Translations under genes and position numbers: made by a program
Notes under the pieces: model-generated
Told to the model about the DNA's origin: nothing
The model's database searches: none
Seen by the model: the letters and a program-made list of their open reading frames with translations, nothing else
Assembly: GCF_004099695.1 (NCBI RefSeq)
Contig: NZ_SCHL01000004.1
Coordinates: forward strand, 186,001-250,000
Length of the DNA: 64,000 nucleotides
DNA from: Methanosarcina sp. MSH10X1
GTDB taxonomy: Archaea > Halobacteriota > Methanosarcinia > Methanosarcinales > Methanosarcinaceae
Reading direction: 5' to 3'
Shown here: positions 9,525-17,995 of the stretch, piece after piece
Position numbering within the stretch: position 1 is the first letter of the stretch
Layout: each line of letters opens with the position of its first letter

Positions 9525-9932
9525 ATGGTTCAACAGATAACCCTCAGACACCTTGAAAAACCTCATATCAAAAGTCTGGAAGAGGATCTTCTATGGTTAT
9601 GCAATAGCTTCGGTTTTTCTTCGGGCAGGGACACGGAAAATACCTCGACAAGGATAATTTTTAGCCTGCTTGACAAACTCTCAAATGCTGAGATAACTTC
9701 CTCAGAAGCCCTTGCTGACGACCTTGAAATAAAAATATCAAGGGTAAACCATCATCTCAGGAATCTTAACGATTCGGGTCTTCTTTACAGAAAAAAACGC
9801 CTGATATACCTCCGTGGAGGCAGCCTGAAAGCTGCAGTAAAAGAGATGCGGAAGGACTCAGAAAGGATCTTCGATGAGCTTGAAAGCATAGCTGAAGAAA
9901 TAGATTCCAGGATAGGTATCAAAAACCGTTGA
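9525..9932 (+). CDS. Winged-helix (ArsR-like) transcriptional regulator
   Basis: 135 aa. Residues 45-95 form a winged helix-turn-helix: a helix, then ITSSEALADDLEIKISRVNHHLRNLNDSGLLYRKKRLIYLRG with a recognition helix (SRVNHHLRNL) and a wing. The C-terminal helix (MRKDSERIFDELESIAEEID) probably dimerises. The gene is divergent from groES-groEL and faces the palindromes, so it is a good candidate for the chaperonin regulator, but this rests on position only. Its stop TGA overlaps a TTG that can start the next gene, suggesting coupled translation. Confidence 0.75.
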   Translation: MVQQITLRHLEKPHIKSLEEDLLWLCNSFGFSSGRDTENTSTRIIFSLLDKLSNAEITSSEALADDLEIKISRVNHHLRNLNDSGLLYRKKRLIYLRGGSLKAAVKEMRKDSERIFDELESIAEEIDSRIGIKNR

Positions 9933-11173
9933 AAATTAATAAAGCCGATGAAAGTCGGGCGAGAGCCCGGGAAGAGAATCAATTAATTGGGACCGGAAAG
10001 AAATTCAATAATAAACCCGTTTATTTTCCAGCCGTGAATCGAGTATCCATAGTACGCTGCCCTGATTACTCCGACACAAAAAAAGCTGTAGCAGAGGCTC
10101 TTGAACTGCTCGGAGGCCTTGAGAAGATAATCCAGCCAGGCGACCGCGTACTTCTGAAACCGAATATCCTCGCAGCCAGTTATCCGGAAAGTGCAGTGAC
10201 CACCCACCCATCGGTTGTAGCGTCAATGTGCGAATTTGTAATTCAGGCAGGAGGGAAACCCATAGTAGGGGACGGAGCCGGGATCTCAAGACCGGGAGCC
10301 ACCTCAAAAGCCCTGAAAACTTCCGGTATAGAAGAAGCTGCCAGAAAAGCCGGAGCAAAGGTAGTGAATTTCGAAACCTCAGGCTTTACCCTGGTAGATG
10401 TCCCTGATTCCCTGCAGTTCCGCAAACTATATGTCGCAAATCCTGTCCTTGAAGCCGATGTTGTGATATCTCTTCCGAAATTAAAAACCCATGAGCTTAC
10501 CCACTACACAGGCGCAGTAAAAAATTTTTTCGGAGTTCTCCCTCTGAGGTGCCGGAAAGAGGCACACCTTCTTGGAAAAAGGGACCTTTTTGGCGAAGCT
10601 GTCGCCGACATATACTCAGTTGTCAGGCCCGCTTTTGCAGTTATGGACGGAGTTGTCGGTATGGAAGGGAACGGGCCCTCTCATGGGAAACCCGTAAACT
10701 CCGGGGTAATTCTGGCAAGTCAGGATTGTGTTTCCCTTGACATTGTGGCTGCGGAAATGATAGGTTTTGAACCTCTAAGGATTCCCACGACTGCAGGAGC
10801 CATGAAAAAAGGCTTTGGAAACCAGTGCCCTGTTGTGGTCGGAGCCCCATTAAAAGAAGTCAAAATGAAATTCAAACCATCCAGCGGAGGAGTCAGTACA
10901 GCTCCCTCCTTTCTTACCCGTACCCTGGGCAAATACTATAAAATATATCCAAGGATCAACAGGAGAAAGTGCACTCACTGCGGAGCTTGCTATTTAAACT
11001 GTTCTCCTCATGCCATAGAAAAACTCGAAGACGGTAGTTACAGAATCAATCAGGAGAAATGCATTTTATGTTACTGCTGCCGCGAACTGTGCCCCAGTAA
11101 CGCGGTAGAAATCAAAAAATCCTTGCTTGCAAAGCTCATGACAGAAAAAAATAATCTAATTCGTAAAACATAA
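9929..11173 (+). CDS. DUF362 protein with C-terminal 2x[4Fe-4S] ferredoxin domain
   Basis: The N-terminal 300 residues match DUF362 (GDRVLLKPNIL, GDGAGIS, PKLKTHELTHYTGAVKNFFG), a family of iron-sulfur-associated proteins of unknown reaction. The C terminus holds two ferredoxin cluster motifs, CTHCGACYLNCSPHAI and CILCYCCRELCPSNAV, with all eight cysteines. An electron-transfer role in the cytoplasm is likely. The frame can start at TTG 9929, overlapping the regulator stop (TTGA), or at GTG 10034, which begins exactly where typical DUF362 proteins start (VNRVSIVRCPDYSD). The first choice has a coupling signal; the second fits the family length. Confidence 0.85.
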   Translation: MKINKADESRARAREENQLIGTGKKFNNKPVYFPAVNRVSIVRCPDYSDTKKAVAEALELLGGLEKIIQPGDRVLLKPNILAASYPESAVTTHPSVVASMCEFVIQAGGKPIVGDGAGISRPGATSKALKTSGIEEAARKAGAKVVNFETSGFTLVDVPDSLQFRKLYVANPVLEADVVISLPKLKTHELTHYTGAVKNFFGVLPLRCRKEAHLLGKRDLFGEAVADIYSVVRPAFAVMDGVVGMEGNGPSHGKPVNSGVILASQDCVSLDIVAAEMIGFEPLRIPTTAGAMKKGFGNQCPVVVGAPLKEVKMKFKPSSGGVSTAPSFLTRTLGKYYKIYPRINRRKCTHCGACYLNCSPHAIEKLEDGSYRINQEKCILCYCCRELCPSNAVEIKKSLLAKLMTEKNNLIRKT

Positions 11174-11220
11174 AAAATAATCCAGAGGGGCATTTAACAT
11201 ACCCCCTGCTATTTATCACT

Positions 11221-13233
11221 TCAGTGATATTTGCGTTCCCGTCTTGTTGCAATTTCTTTTTCTCTTTCCAGCCTCTGCAGTCTCTCCTCATCACTCTCGG
11301 TTTTTTCCAGACTTTCTAACCTTTCTTTCTCCTGCCGCGCCATTGCTTCCTCTGCCGTTTCCAGGGAACCTGTTCTTTCAGTACGGGTACCTGTTCTTTC
11401 AGTACGGGTAGTAGTCCTCTGTGGTTCGGTTTCTCTGAATACTCCTGCCGTTTCCCCCCTCTGCCAGTAAGGCTCGTATCCGTAGTAGGTATAGGATCTG
11501 GAAAGCTGCTCACGGGTTAAAGGCCAGTTGTCCTTATCAAAGCCCTCTGCCCTTTCCAGGACATCCTTGCTAATATTGAGAACAAAGGCGTGCTCATGCG
11601 GTCTTGGGGAGAGAGCCTGCCAGGGGATAGCAAAGAGTTTATCGGCCATGCCCAGGAACCCGCCAAAAGACATGACGGCATATGCCACTCTACCGCTTTC
11701 GAGATCAATCATTAATTCTTCAATTCTTCCAAGATCTTCCCCAGCCGTGTTGATGACTCTATCCGTTTTTATCGTACTTGCGGACAAGAAGTCCGGCATC
11801 TCCCTACCTTCTTCGCCTCTCGCCCGGACCATTGTTTCGGCTTCCGCCCTTTCTCTTTCAAACTGTGCAAATCTTTCTCTTTCGGCTTCAGCCTGCCTCT
11901 CTACTTCAGTACGTTCTCTTTCCAGCTCTGCCAATCTCTGTCTCTCGGTCTCAGCCTGTTTCTGGGCTTCTGCACACTCTCTCTCCAGTTGAGTAAGTCT
12001 GTCTCGACGGGCTCCTTCCTGTGTCTGTACTGACCTCAATTCCTCTTCGAGCCGGGATACCTTTTCTCTTTCCTCCTGTCTTCTTGCTTCCTGTAACTCT
12101 CTTTCCAGCTGTTCCAGTTTCTGTCTCTCTGTCTGTGCCTGTCTTTCTGCCTCAATTCTCTCTGTTTCCAGCCGTCTCAGCCTATCTCTTTCAGTCTCTG
12201 CCTGCTTCTCAGCCTCCATCCGCTGCCTTTCCAGCTCCGAAACTTTTTCTTCCTGTGTCCTCCTTAACTCTTCAAGCCTTTCTCTTTCCTGCTGCGTTAT
12301 TTTCTCTTCTTCCGGTCCTACCGGCATTGATCTTTCTCTTTCAATCCGTGCAGCCCTTTCGGATTCGGTCTCAGTTGGCATTGCTGCTGAAACTCCCGCT
12401 GCTGAAACCCCTGCTGCTGCAGCTCCTGCTGCCGGTACCGTCATTTCTTTCTGCCAGTAAGGCTCGTATCCATAGTAGGAGTAGGTTCTGGAAAGTTCCT
12501 CACGGGTTAAGGGCCAGTTGTCCTTATCAAAACCCTCGGCTTTGTCGAGAATCTCTTTAGATACATTGAGAGCGAAAGCGTGCTCATGCACTCTCAATGT
12601 GAGAGCATCCCAGGGAATAGCAAAGTATTTGCTGCCAATGCCCAGGAACCCACCGTGTGAGATTACGGCATATCCTACTTTTCCATTCTGGAGATCGATC
12701 ATAAATTCCTCAACCTTCCCGATATCGTCTCCAGCCGTACTGACAATCTTATCCCCTTTTAGCGTACCTGCTGACAGAAAATCCGGATTTTCCCGGTCTC
12801 CCGATGTTCTTTCCCCTGTGGTCCGGGCCATCCTCTGTGACTCGGTCTCTTCAGTCATTCCTGCAGCCACTCCTGCCTGCCAGTAAGGCTGGTATCCATA
12901 GTAACTGTATACAGTGGTCAGCCACTCACGGGAAGTTACAGGCCAGTTGTCCTTATCAAAGCCCTCAGCTTTCTCAAGAGTTTCTTTAGGAACATCAAGG
13001 ACAAGGGCATGGTCGTGAAGTTTCATTCTAAAAGCCTGCCAGGGAATAGCAAAAAGTTTATTGCCCATACCCAGGAATCCGCCGAAAGAAAGTACTGCAA
13101 AAGCTAACCTTCCATCACGAAGGTCAATCATTAATTCTTCAATCTTTCCAAGGTCGTCTCCGGCTGCGTTAACGACCTTATCCCCCTTTAACGTGCTTGC
13201 TGACAAAAAGTCTGGATTACTTCTATTTGCCAT
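11221..13233 (-). CDS. Three-module PRC-barrel protein with a long coiled coil
   Basis: 670 aa. Three PRC-barrel modules of about 118 residues occupy roughly residues 1-119, 145-262 and 490-605. Each runs from NPDFLSAxTLKGDKVV through ELMIDLxxGRxAYAVLSFGGFLG and LFAIPWQAL to AEGFDKDNWPLT and YSYYGYEPYWQ. Between modules 2 and 3 is a highly charged E/R/Q-rich helix of about 190 residues predicted to form a coiled coil. The tail is again charged. PRC barrels occur in photosynthetic reaction-centre H subunits, RimM and archaeal proteins; function here is unknown. No signal peptide. The ATG follows GGGGG. It is the last of three tandem paralogues. Confidence 0.85.
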   Translation of the reverse strand: MANRSNPDFLSASTLKGDKVVNAAGDDLGKIEELMIDLRDGRLAFAVLSFGGFLGMGNKLFAIPWQAFRMKLHDHALVLDVPKETLEKAEGFDKDNWPVTSREWLTTVYSYYGYQPYWQAGVAAGMTEETESQRMARTTGERTSGDRENPDFLSAGTLKGDKIVSTAGDDIGKVEEFMIDLQNGKVGYAVISHGGFLGIGSKYFAIPWDALTLRVHEHAFALNVSKEILDKAEGFDKDNWPLTREELSRTYSYYGYEPYWQKEMTVPAAGAAAAGVSAAGVSAAMPTETESERAARIERERSMPVGPEEEKITQQERERLEELRRTQEEKVSELERQRMEAEKQAETERDRLRRLETERIEAERQAQTERQKLEQLERELQEARRQEEREKVSRLEEELRSVQTQEGARRDRLTQLERECAEAQKQAETERQRLAELERERTEVERQAEAERERFAQFERERAEAETMVRARGEEGREMPDFLSASTIKTDRVINTAGEDLGRIEELMIDLESGRVAYAVMSFGGFLGMADKLFAIPWQALSPRPHEHAFVLNISKDVLERAEGFDKDNWPLTREQLSRSYTYYGYEPYWQRGETAGVFRETEPQRTTTRTERTGTRTERTGSLETAEEAMARQEKERLESLEKTESDEERLQRLEREKEIATRRERKYH

Positions 13234-13397
13234 AATTTTAACCCCCTATACTTTACAAATGTTTACTAAAATGCCTGCATTCTAAGTACAGATTCGAATT
13301 TTTTCCCCGATTAAGTTTATATCAGCGTCTTGATCTGCCAGCGATTGATACCTGATCAGCTCCGCCCGATTAAAGCCCGGGTATTGACTGGCTGACA

Positions 13398-14192
13398 TTA
13401 TAATCTCGGTGTCTGCCAGTAAGGCTCATATTCGTAGTAACTGTACACTTTAGAAAGCCAATCAAAGGTAGTCACAGGCCAGTTGTCTTTGTCAAAGCCT
13501 TCTGCTTTTTCCAGAGTAAATTCAGGAATATTAAGTATGAAGGCATGTTCGTGAAATTTTACTTGAAGCGCCTGCCAGGGAATAGCAAAAAATTTGCCGC
13601 TCACATCCGGAAATCCTTCAAGAGAAAGTACGGCATATGCTACTCTTCCAGCCTGGAGATCGATTACTAACTCTTCAATCTTCCCAATATCCTCTCCAGC
13701 AATACTGACAATCTTTTGCCCTTTTATAGTGTCTGCCGGCAAAAAATCGGGATATTTCCGACCTGTTGTTCTTCCCATTCGGGCCATTCTTTCAGATTCT
13801 GCCTCTCCACGCAACCAGGTTTGTTCTGCCACTACAGTTTGCCAGTAAGGCCAGTGTCCATAATAAGTGTATATGCCGGAGAGCTCCTCACGAGTTAAAG
13901 GCCAGCTGTCCTTATCGAAACCTTTGGCTTTTTCCAGAACCTCCCTGGAGATATCAAGAACGAAAGAATGCTCACGTACTTCTTTTGTAAGAGGCTGCCA
14001 GGGAATAGCAAAGAGCTTATCTCCCCTGTCCAGAATTCCACCAAAAGAAAACACTGCATATGCTATTCTTCCGTTTGCAAGATCAATCATTAATTTTTCG
14101 ATCTTTCCAATATTCTCCCCAGTTTTATTGACTACCTTATTCCCTTTCAGGGTACCTTCGGACAAAAAATCCGGATCATTCCTATCCGCCAT
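13398..14192 (-). CDS. Two-module PRC-barrel protein
   Basis: 264 aa with two PRC modules of the same pattern as the neighbours (NDPDFLSEGTLKGNKVV..., then YPDFLPADTIKGQKIV...), each ending in a Tyr/Trp-rich Y-x-PYWQ segment. I chose the ATG at 14192 because all paralogues begin MA(D/N)R-x-(N/D)PDFLS and GGGGAG lies upstream; the 21-codon extension is spurious. Module 2 is the most divergent of the cluster (SLEGFPDVSGKFFAIPW instead of SFGGFLG...). Middle gene of the array; probably cytoplasmic and possibly oligomeric. Confidence 0.82.
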   Translation of the reverse strand: MADRNDPDFLSEGTLKGNKVVNKTGENIGKIEKLMIDLANGRIAYAVFSFGGILDRGDKLFAIPWQPLTKEVREHSFVLDISREVLEKAKGFDKDSWPLTREELSGIYTYYGHWPYWQTVVAEQTWLRGEAESERMARMGRTTGRKYPDFLPADTIKGQKIVSIAGEDIGKIEELVIDLQAGRVAYAVLSLEGFPDVSGKFFAIPWQALQVKFHEHAFILNIPEFTLEKAEGFDKDNWPVTTFDWLSKVYSYYEYEPYWQTPRL

Positions 14193-14333
14193 AGTTTCCA
14201 GCTCCCCAAATTCGGAGGTACGCATTTTAAAGCCTGAACTCCAGAACAGCTTCAAATTTCTCTCCCGGTAAAATTAATTTCAACCTCCCTATTTGCCAGT
14301 AATTTATGTCCATATCTGTCCGCTCGGTTAGGC

Positions 14334-15152
14334 TCAGATATTGCCCGGTCGATTTTCTATTCTCTGTGTCTGCCAGTAAGGCTGGTATCCATAGTAACTG
14401 TATACATTGGACAGCCATTCACGGTTGGTTACAGGCCAGTTGTCCTTATCAAAGCCCTCAGCTTTCTCGAGAGTTTCCTTAGGAACACCAAGAACAAGAA
14501 TATGTTCATCTGCTCTTGGGGAAAGAGCTTGCCAGGGAATAGCAAAAAGTTTATTGCCCAGGCCCAGGAATCCGCCAAAAGAAAGAACGGCATATGCTAT
14601 TCTTCCATCCTCAAGGTCAATCATCAGCTCTTGAATCTTCCCAAGATCTTCTCCTTCATTATTGACGACCTTATCCCCTTTTATTGTGCTTGCTGACAAA
14701 AAATCAATGTTACTCCTGCCTTTCACAGTTTCGGCCTGCGCCATCCTTTCAGATCTGGCCTCTCCGGGTACTCCGGTTTGTTCCGCCACCGAAGGTTGCC
14801 AGTAAGGCCTGTACCCGTAGTAGGTGTAGGTTCTGGAAAGCTCCTTATGCGTGCTTAAAGGCCAGTTGTCTTTGTCAAAACCTTCAGCTTTTTCCAGGGT
14901 TTCTTTAGGAATGTCAAGTAAAAAGGCATGCTCGTGAACCCTCGCTTTGAGAGCCTGCCAGGGAATAGCAAAGAGCTTATCGCCCAGGCCCAGGAATCCC
15001 CCAAAAGAAAGGGCAGCATATGCTATTCTTCCATTATGAATGTCAATCATTAATTCTTCAATTTTCCCAAGGTCCTCTCCTGTACTGCTGATGACCTTAT
15101 CCCCTTTGATCGTACCAGCTGACAAAAAATCCGGATTATCCCTATTTGCCAT
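14334..15152 (-). CDS. Two-module PRC-barrel protein
   Basis: 272 aa, the first gene of the three-gene PRC array. It holds two PRC modules (residues about 1-120 and 145-262) with consensus NPDFLSAGTIKGDKVI, ELMIDIHNGRIAYAALSFGGFLG, KLFAIPWQAL, AEGFDKDNWPL and YGYRPYWQ. GGGAG precedes the ATG. The spacers after this gene and after the second gene are also similar to each other (TGCCAG...GCCCGG), so the tandem duplication seems to have included intergenic DNA. Confidence 0.85.
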   Translation of the reverse strand: MANRDNPDFLSAGTIKGDKVISSTGEDLGKIEELMIDIHNGRIAYAALSFGGFLGLGDKLFAIPWQALKARVHEHAFLLDIPKETLEKAEGFDKDNWPLSTHKELSRTYTYYGYRPYWQPSVAEQTGVPGEARSERMAQAETVKGRSNIDFLSASTIKGDKVVNNEGEDLGKIQELMIDLEDGRIAYAVLSFGGFLGLGNKLFAIPWQALSPRADEHILVLGVPKETLEKAEGFDKDNWPVTNREWLSNVYSYYGYQPYWQTQRIENRPGNI

Positions 15153-15719
15153 AGTTCAAACTCCCTACATTTCAGGAGACATTCGTCTCAAAGACTGCAC
15201 CCCCAGACACAGCTCCGAAACCTCCCCTCTAATTAATATTATTTTTTTGATGTTACTTAAAACTACCGGAATCATTAAAAGTAATATTTTATGTTATTAA
15301 GTAGGAAGTTATTGATAAATATTATAAAGAGGAAATAGAAAAGAAAATTTTTTTTCAAGAATTTTTCTTTTGTGACTGAAGGTATCAAGCTGAAAAACCG
15401 CCTGAAATTCGGAGGAAAGGTTCTCATACAGCAAAAGAGATTGCTGAAACTGAGGGATAAAAAGTACGGATTTACGGAGAAAAATCTTTAGTTAGATTTG
15501 AGAATCAGCTCTTTGCAACGTACTAAACGTAATTTAAAATATATTATCGATGTAAATCGGAAAGTCTGCTAGTTCTGAAAGAGAGGAAAAGCCAGCAATT
15601 AAGTTATAATCTTTTCCTTTTTATCTTTTTGAAAGCTCTTTTAACCCAGAAAGCCGGAAATATATACAAAAAGATTTTTCAGGCAATATTTCTCTAATCT
15701 TACCTTCGAAGGTGATAAG
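15153..15719. other. Intergenic region
   Basis: The first 100 bases hold the PRC array promoter. A/T-rich DNA follows, with a 39-codon open frame (GTG 15372 to TAG 15491; lysine/leucine-rich) that I do not call a gene. The last bases include GAAGGTGATAAG, the ribosome-binding site of the next gene. Confidence 0.5.
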
Positions 15720-15938
15720 ATGCTCCATACCTATATAGACACCGAATATGCTCCGGAAAAGTGCTCTCTTTGTGGTGGAACCGGGCATGCTAATGGCAGA
15801 ATTTGTGAAGCTTGCATGGGACAGGGTGATGTACTCGTCGCTCAACCTGCAATAATATGTCCTCTCTGTAACGGGTCCGGAAGTATTGAAATTGGAATCT
15901 GCAGGGCATGTGGAGGAAGCGGTTGGGCCCTTCTCTGA
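15720..15938 (+). CDS. Small DnaJ-like zinc-finger protein (four CXXCXGXG motifs)
   Basis: 72 aa. Four copies of the DnaJ cysteine motif occur at C15/C18, C29/C32, C47/C50 and C61/C64, each followed by (G/N/M)GxG. In DnaJ this arrangement binds two zinc ions and helps hold unfolded substrates. Here it is almost the whole protein, with no J domain or C-terminal DnaJ domains. GAAGGTGATAAG supplies a ribosome-binding site. A role as a zinc-binding chaperone accessory or regulator is inferred. It converges with the HNH-like gene. Confidence 0.8.
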   Translation: MLHTYIDTEYAPEKCSLCGGTGHANGRICEACMGQGDVLVAQPAIICPLCNGSGSIEIGICRACGGSGWALL

Positions 15939-16004
15939 AAAGGGTTTTCCCGAAACAGGATTCAAAAGAACAATTTACAGGGGAACTCCGGATTCTCCGA
16001 AAGC

Positions 16005-16607
16005 CTATCGGTTTTGCCTTTCCCTAAATTCGGCTTTTATTTCGTCAGGCAGGCAGTCAAAACAGGTCTCATAGTTTACGGCCTTGTATTTTTTCCTGCA
16101 TACGGGGCAGAGATTCATGCCCCTGAGGCTTGCAAAATGGCAGCGTTTGCAAAGCACAACTGCATTTGTCAGAGACTCGCATTCTCCCTCTGCTTTTTTA
16201 GTTTCTTCCTCAATCAACGCTTTAATCCCGGTTTCTTCAAGCCATTCATGATAAAGCTTTTTAAAGTTGCCATCTCCCAGGTCCTCAAGAAGCACCTCGG
16301 TAAACTGTTCCTCAAGGTCAGTATGATCAGGCTCGGCTTTATGTATAGTCGAGGCTTTATGCCAGTTCGGGTGACTTTTATGTCGATGTTTGCCGGTCGG
16401 GATGTTATCGAACTTCTGGTACTTCTGCCTGTAAACTTCCCTGAATCTGGAATACGCAGCTCCGTAGATTTCAGAACTGACCTGAGCCGGAGAAAAACCT
16501 CTGGGAATATGAACACAGAGGGAATCGGAAGACCCGCACCATGCGCAGGTTTTGCCTTTGACAAACTCGGCTCTTTTTTCTTTCCATTCTTTTGTATTGC
16601 GTTTCAT
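16005..16607 (-). CDS. HNH-like zinc-binding protein
   Basis: 200 aa. It has CAWCG near the N terminus (C21, C24), histidine-rich middle segments (GKHRHKSHPNWH, IHKAEPDH), then VVLCKRCHFASLRGM, CPVC and CFDC. The spacing C-x2-C ... H ... C-x2-C-H resembles HNH/His-Me finger endonucleases plus an extra zinc ribbon. A DNA-cleaving role is possible but I cannot place the catalytic histidine with confidence. GAGGTAACTCT before the ATG supports the start. Monocistronic. Confidence 0.6.
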   Translation of the reverse strand: MKRNTKEWKEKRAEFVKGKTCAWCGSSDSLCVHIPRGFSPAQVSSEIYGAAYSRFREVYRQKYQKFDNIPTGKHRHKSHPNWHKASTIHKAEPDHTDLEEQFTEVLLEDLGDGNFKKLYHEWLEETGIKALIEEETKKAEGECESLTNAVVLCKRCHFASLRGMNLCPVCRKKYKAVNYETCFDCLPDEIKAEFRERQNR

Positions 16608-16980
16608 AGAGTTACCTCAAGCAGACTTTATTAAAACGGGGATTTTAAGAATCGAGGCATTAAAAGGAAATTGAAAAATGATCTAGATGCATAACTGACG
16701 GCATGAAATTAAATAATTATGCCTCTGAGAATAAATTAAGAAAATCTTTGGAAGGAGTAAAAAGACTCGGAATAAGTAAAGAATGTTTAAAAAATACCCA
16801 GAGAAGCTTGCAAAGCAAATAAGGAAGAGTTATCAAACAAATTAAAAGGATAATAAGTCGGATAATATACCAGCCTAAACAAAAAAATAAATTAAATAAA
16901 GACACAATTACACTAAAGGCTCAATTTAAGTTATAGATTTGAAGACAGCATGCCTGAAAGGGGTAGAGAAGGAGAGGATC
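16608..16980. other. Divergent intergenic region
   Basis: A/T-rich, shared by the HNH-like gene and the lipoprotein gene. A 62-codon hydrophobic minus-strand frame (16717-16905) has no ribosome-binding site or recognisable family and is not called. Confidence 0.4.
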
Positions 16981-17775
16981 TTGATTAGTAAATTGGTATC
17001 CGTAATGCTTATAATTCTGTTAATTTTTTCAGCCGGGTGTATTGAGGGACAATCTGGAACCTCAGAGAATATAACAATAACCCACAAGACCTATGGGGCT
17101 TTTACGCTTCCAGAAATGCAGCTACAGATCTTGACTGTAAACGGTACGCATGTCGTATTTACGACATCGGGTATAGAAGGGGAATTCAAGCAAGTATATG
17201 AAAGACCTTTTAATGAGACTGATTTTGAAGAACTTGTAGACCTGTTTGAGAGAAACGGATTTTTTGAGATGCAGGACCGCTACACCCCACAGGAAGGACA
17301 ACCTGTAGTTGCGGATGTCGGGACAGTGGAAATAAGCTTATCAGGGGAAAATAAAGCAAAAACAGTAATTGTAGATCCTTATTATTCGGAATATATGCCT
17401 GAAGGCCTTCAGGAGATCGATTCGGCACTGATCGAGCTTCGAGCCTATGCTGTATCCACTTCGCCTGAGGAAGCCGAAGAAATAGCGGAAAACTGGATAA
17501 AAAGCGCTCCTACGTACGGTTTCGACGGCTTCGACCTGAAGCTGGAAAACCACGAGATTCTGGAGTCGATTCCAGAACAGCATATTCTGACCTATACTTC
17601 TACAAGCAGGCACGGAGGTTATGGGAACCGTACAGGCAAGATGGTGACTCAAGTTATTACTCCTCACAGGATAGAAGTCACAGTCTCAGACGGGAATGTA
17701 ACGTCTGCCATAATCGATGGGAAATGGGATGAGCTTGCCCAGAAACCTGCCGAGAGAGAAACTGAAAAACACTGA
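16981..17775 (+). CDS. Secreted lipoprotein of unknown function
   Basis: The N terminus is a signal peptide ending in a lipobox: ISKLVSVMLIILLIFSAGC. After cleavage the Cys would be lipid-anchored on the outer face of the cell membrane. The mature part (about 240 aa) is acidic, with several N-glycosylation sequons and a repeated beta-rich look; residues 60-110 resemble small DUF6438-type domains, but this is a weak impression. I chose TTG 16981 because GGAGAGG lies five bases upstream and the signal peptide begins there; the frame also opens at TTG 16939. Confidence 0.7.
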   Translation: MISKLVSVMLIILLIFSAGCIEGQSGTSENITITHKTYGAFTLPEMQLQILTVNGTHVVFTTSGIEGEFKQVYERPFNETDFEELVDLFERNGFFEMQDRYTPQEGQPVVADVGTVEISLSGENKAKTVIVDPYYSEYMPEGLQEIDSALIELRAYAVSTSPEEAEEIAENWIKSAPTYGFDGFDLKLENHEILESIPEQHILTYTSTSRHGGYGNRTGKMVTQVITPHRIEVTVSDGNVTSAIIDGKWDELAQKPAERETEKH

Positions 17776-17995
17776 CATAACCGACTTTGCAAAAATGAAG
17801 GATCCGGGATGGGCAGGCACGAGAGAATACTGAATTTTTGAAGATAATCGAATCCTCTGGGGGTTATTGAGCCCCCGGAGAGTACTGATTTCTTATTAAT
17901 TTTATCTTTGAGCTAAAGACTTTCAGGGAGAAATTAAAGGGTTCCCGGTGATACGTCACCGGATTTCTAACTTTTTTCTTTGATCTGAGATATTG

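Noticed and set aside
11528-12560. Long serine/leucine-rich plus-strand frames under the PRC coiled coil
   Set aside because: They are antisense shadows produced by the biased codons of the E/R/Q-rich helix.
15372-15491. 39-codon lysine-rich frame in the spacer after the PRC array
   Set aside because: Too short, GTG start with no ribosome-binding site, no recognisable similarity; possibly old coding debris.
16717-16905. Minus-strand frame of 62 hydrophobic residues
   Set aside because: No ribosome-binding site, no recognisable family, and A/T-rich DNA often gives such frames. It also overlaps the promoter zone of the lipoprotein gene.
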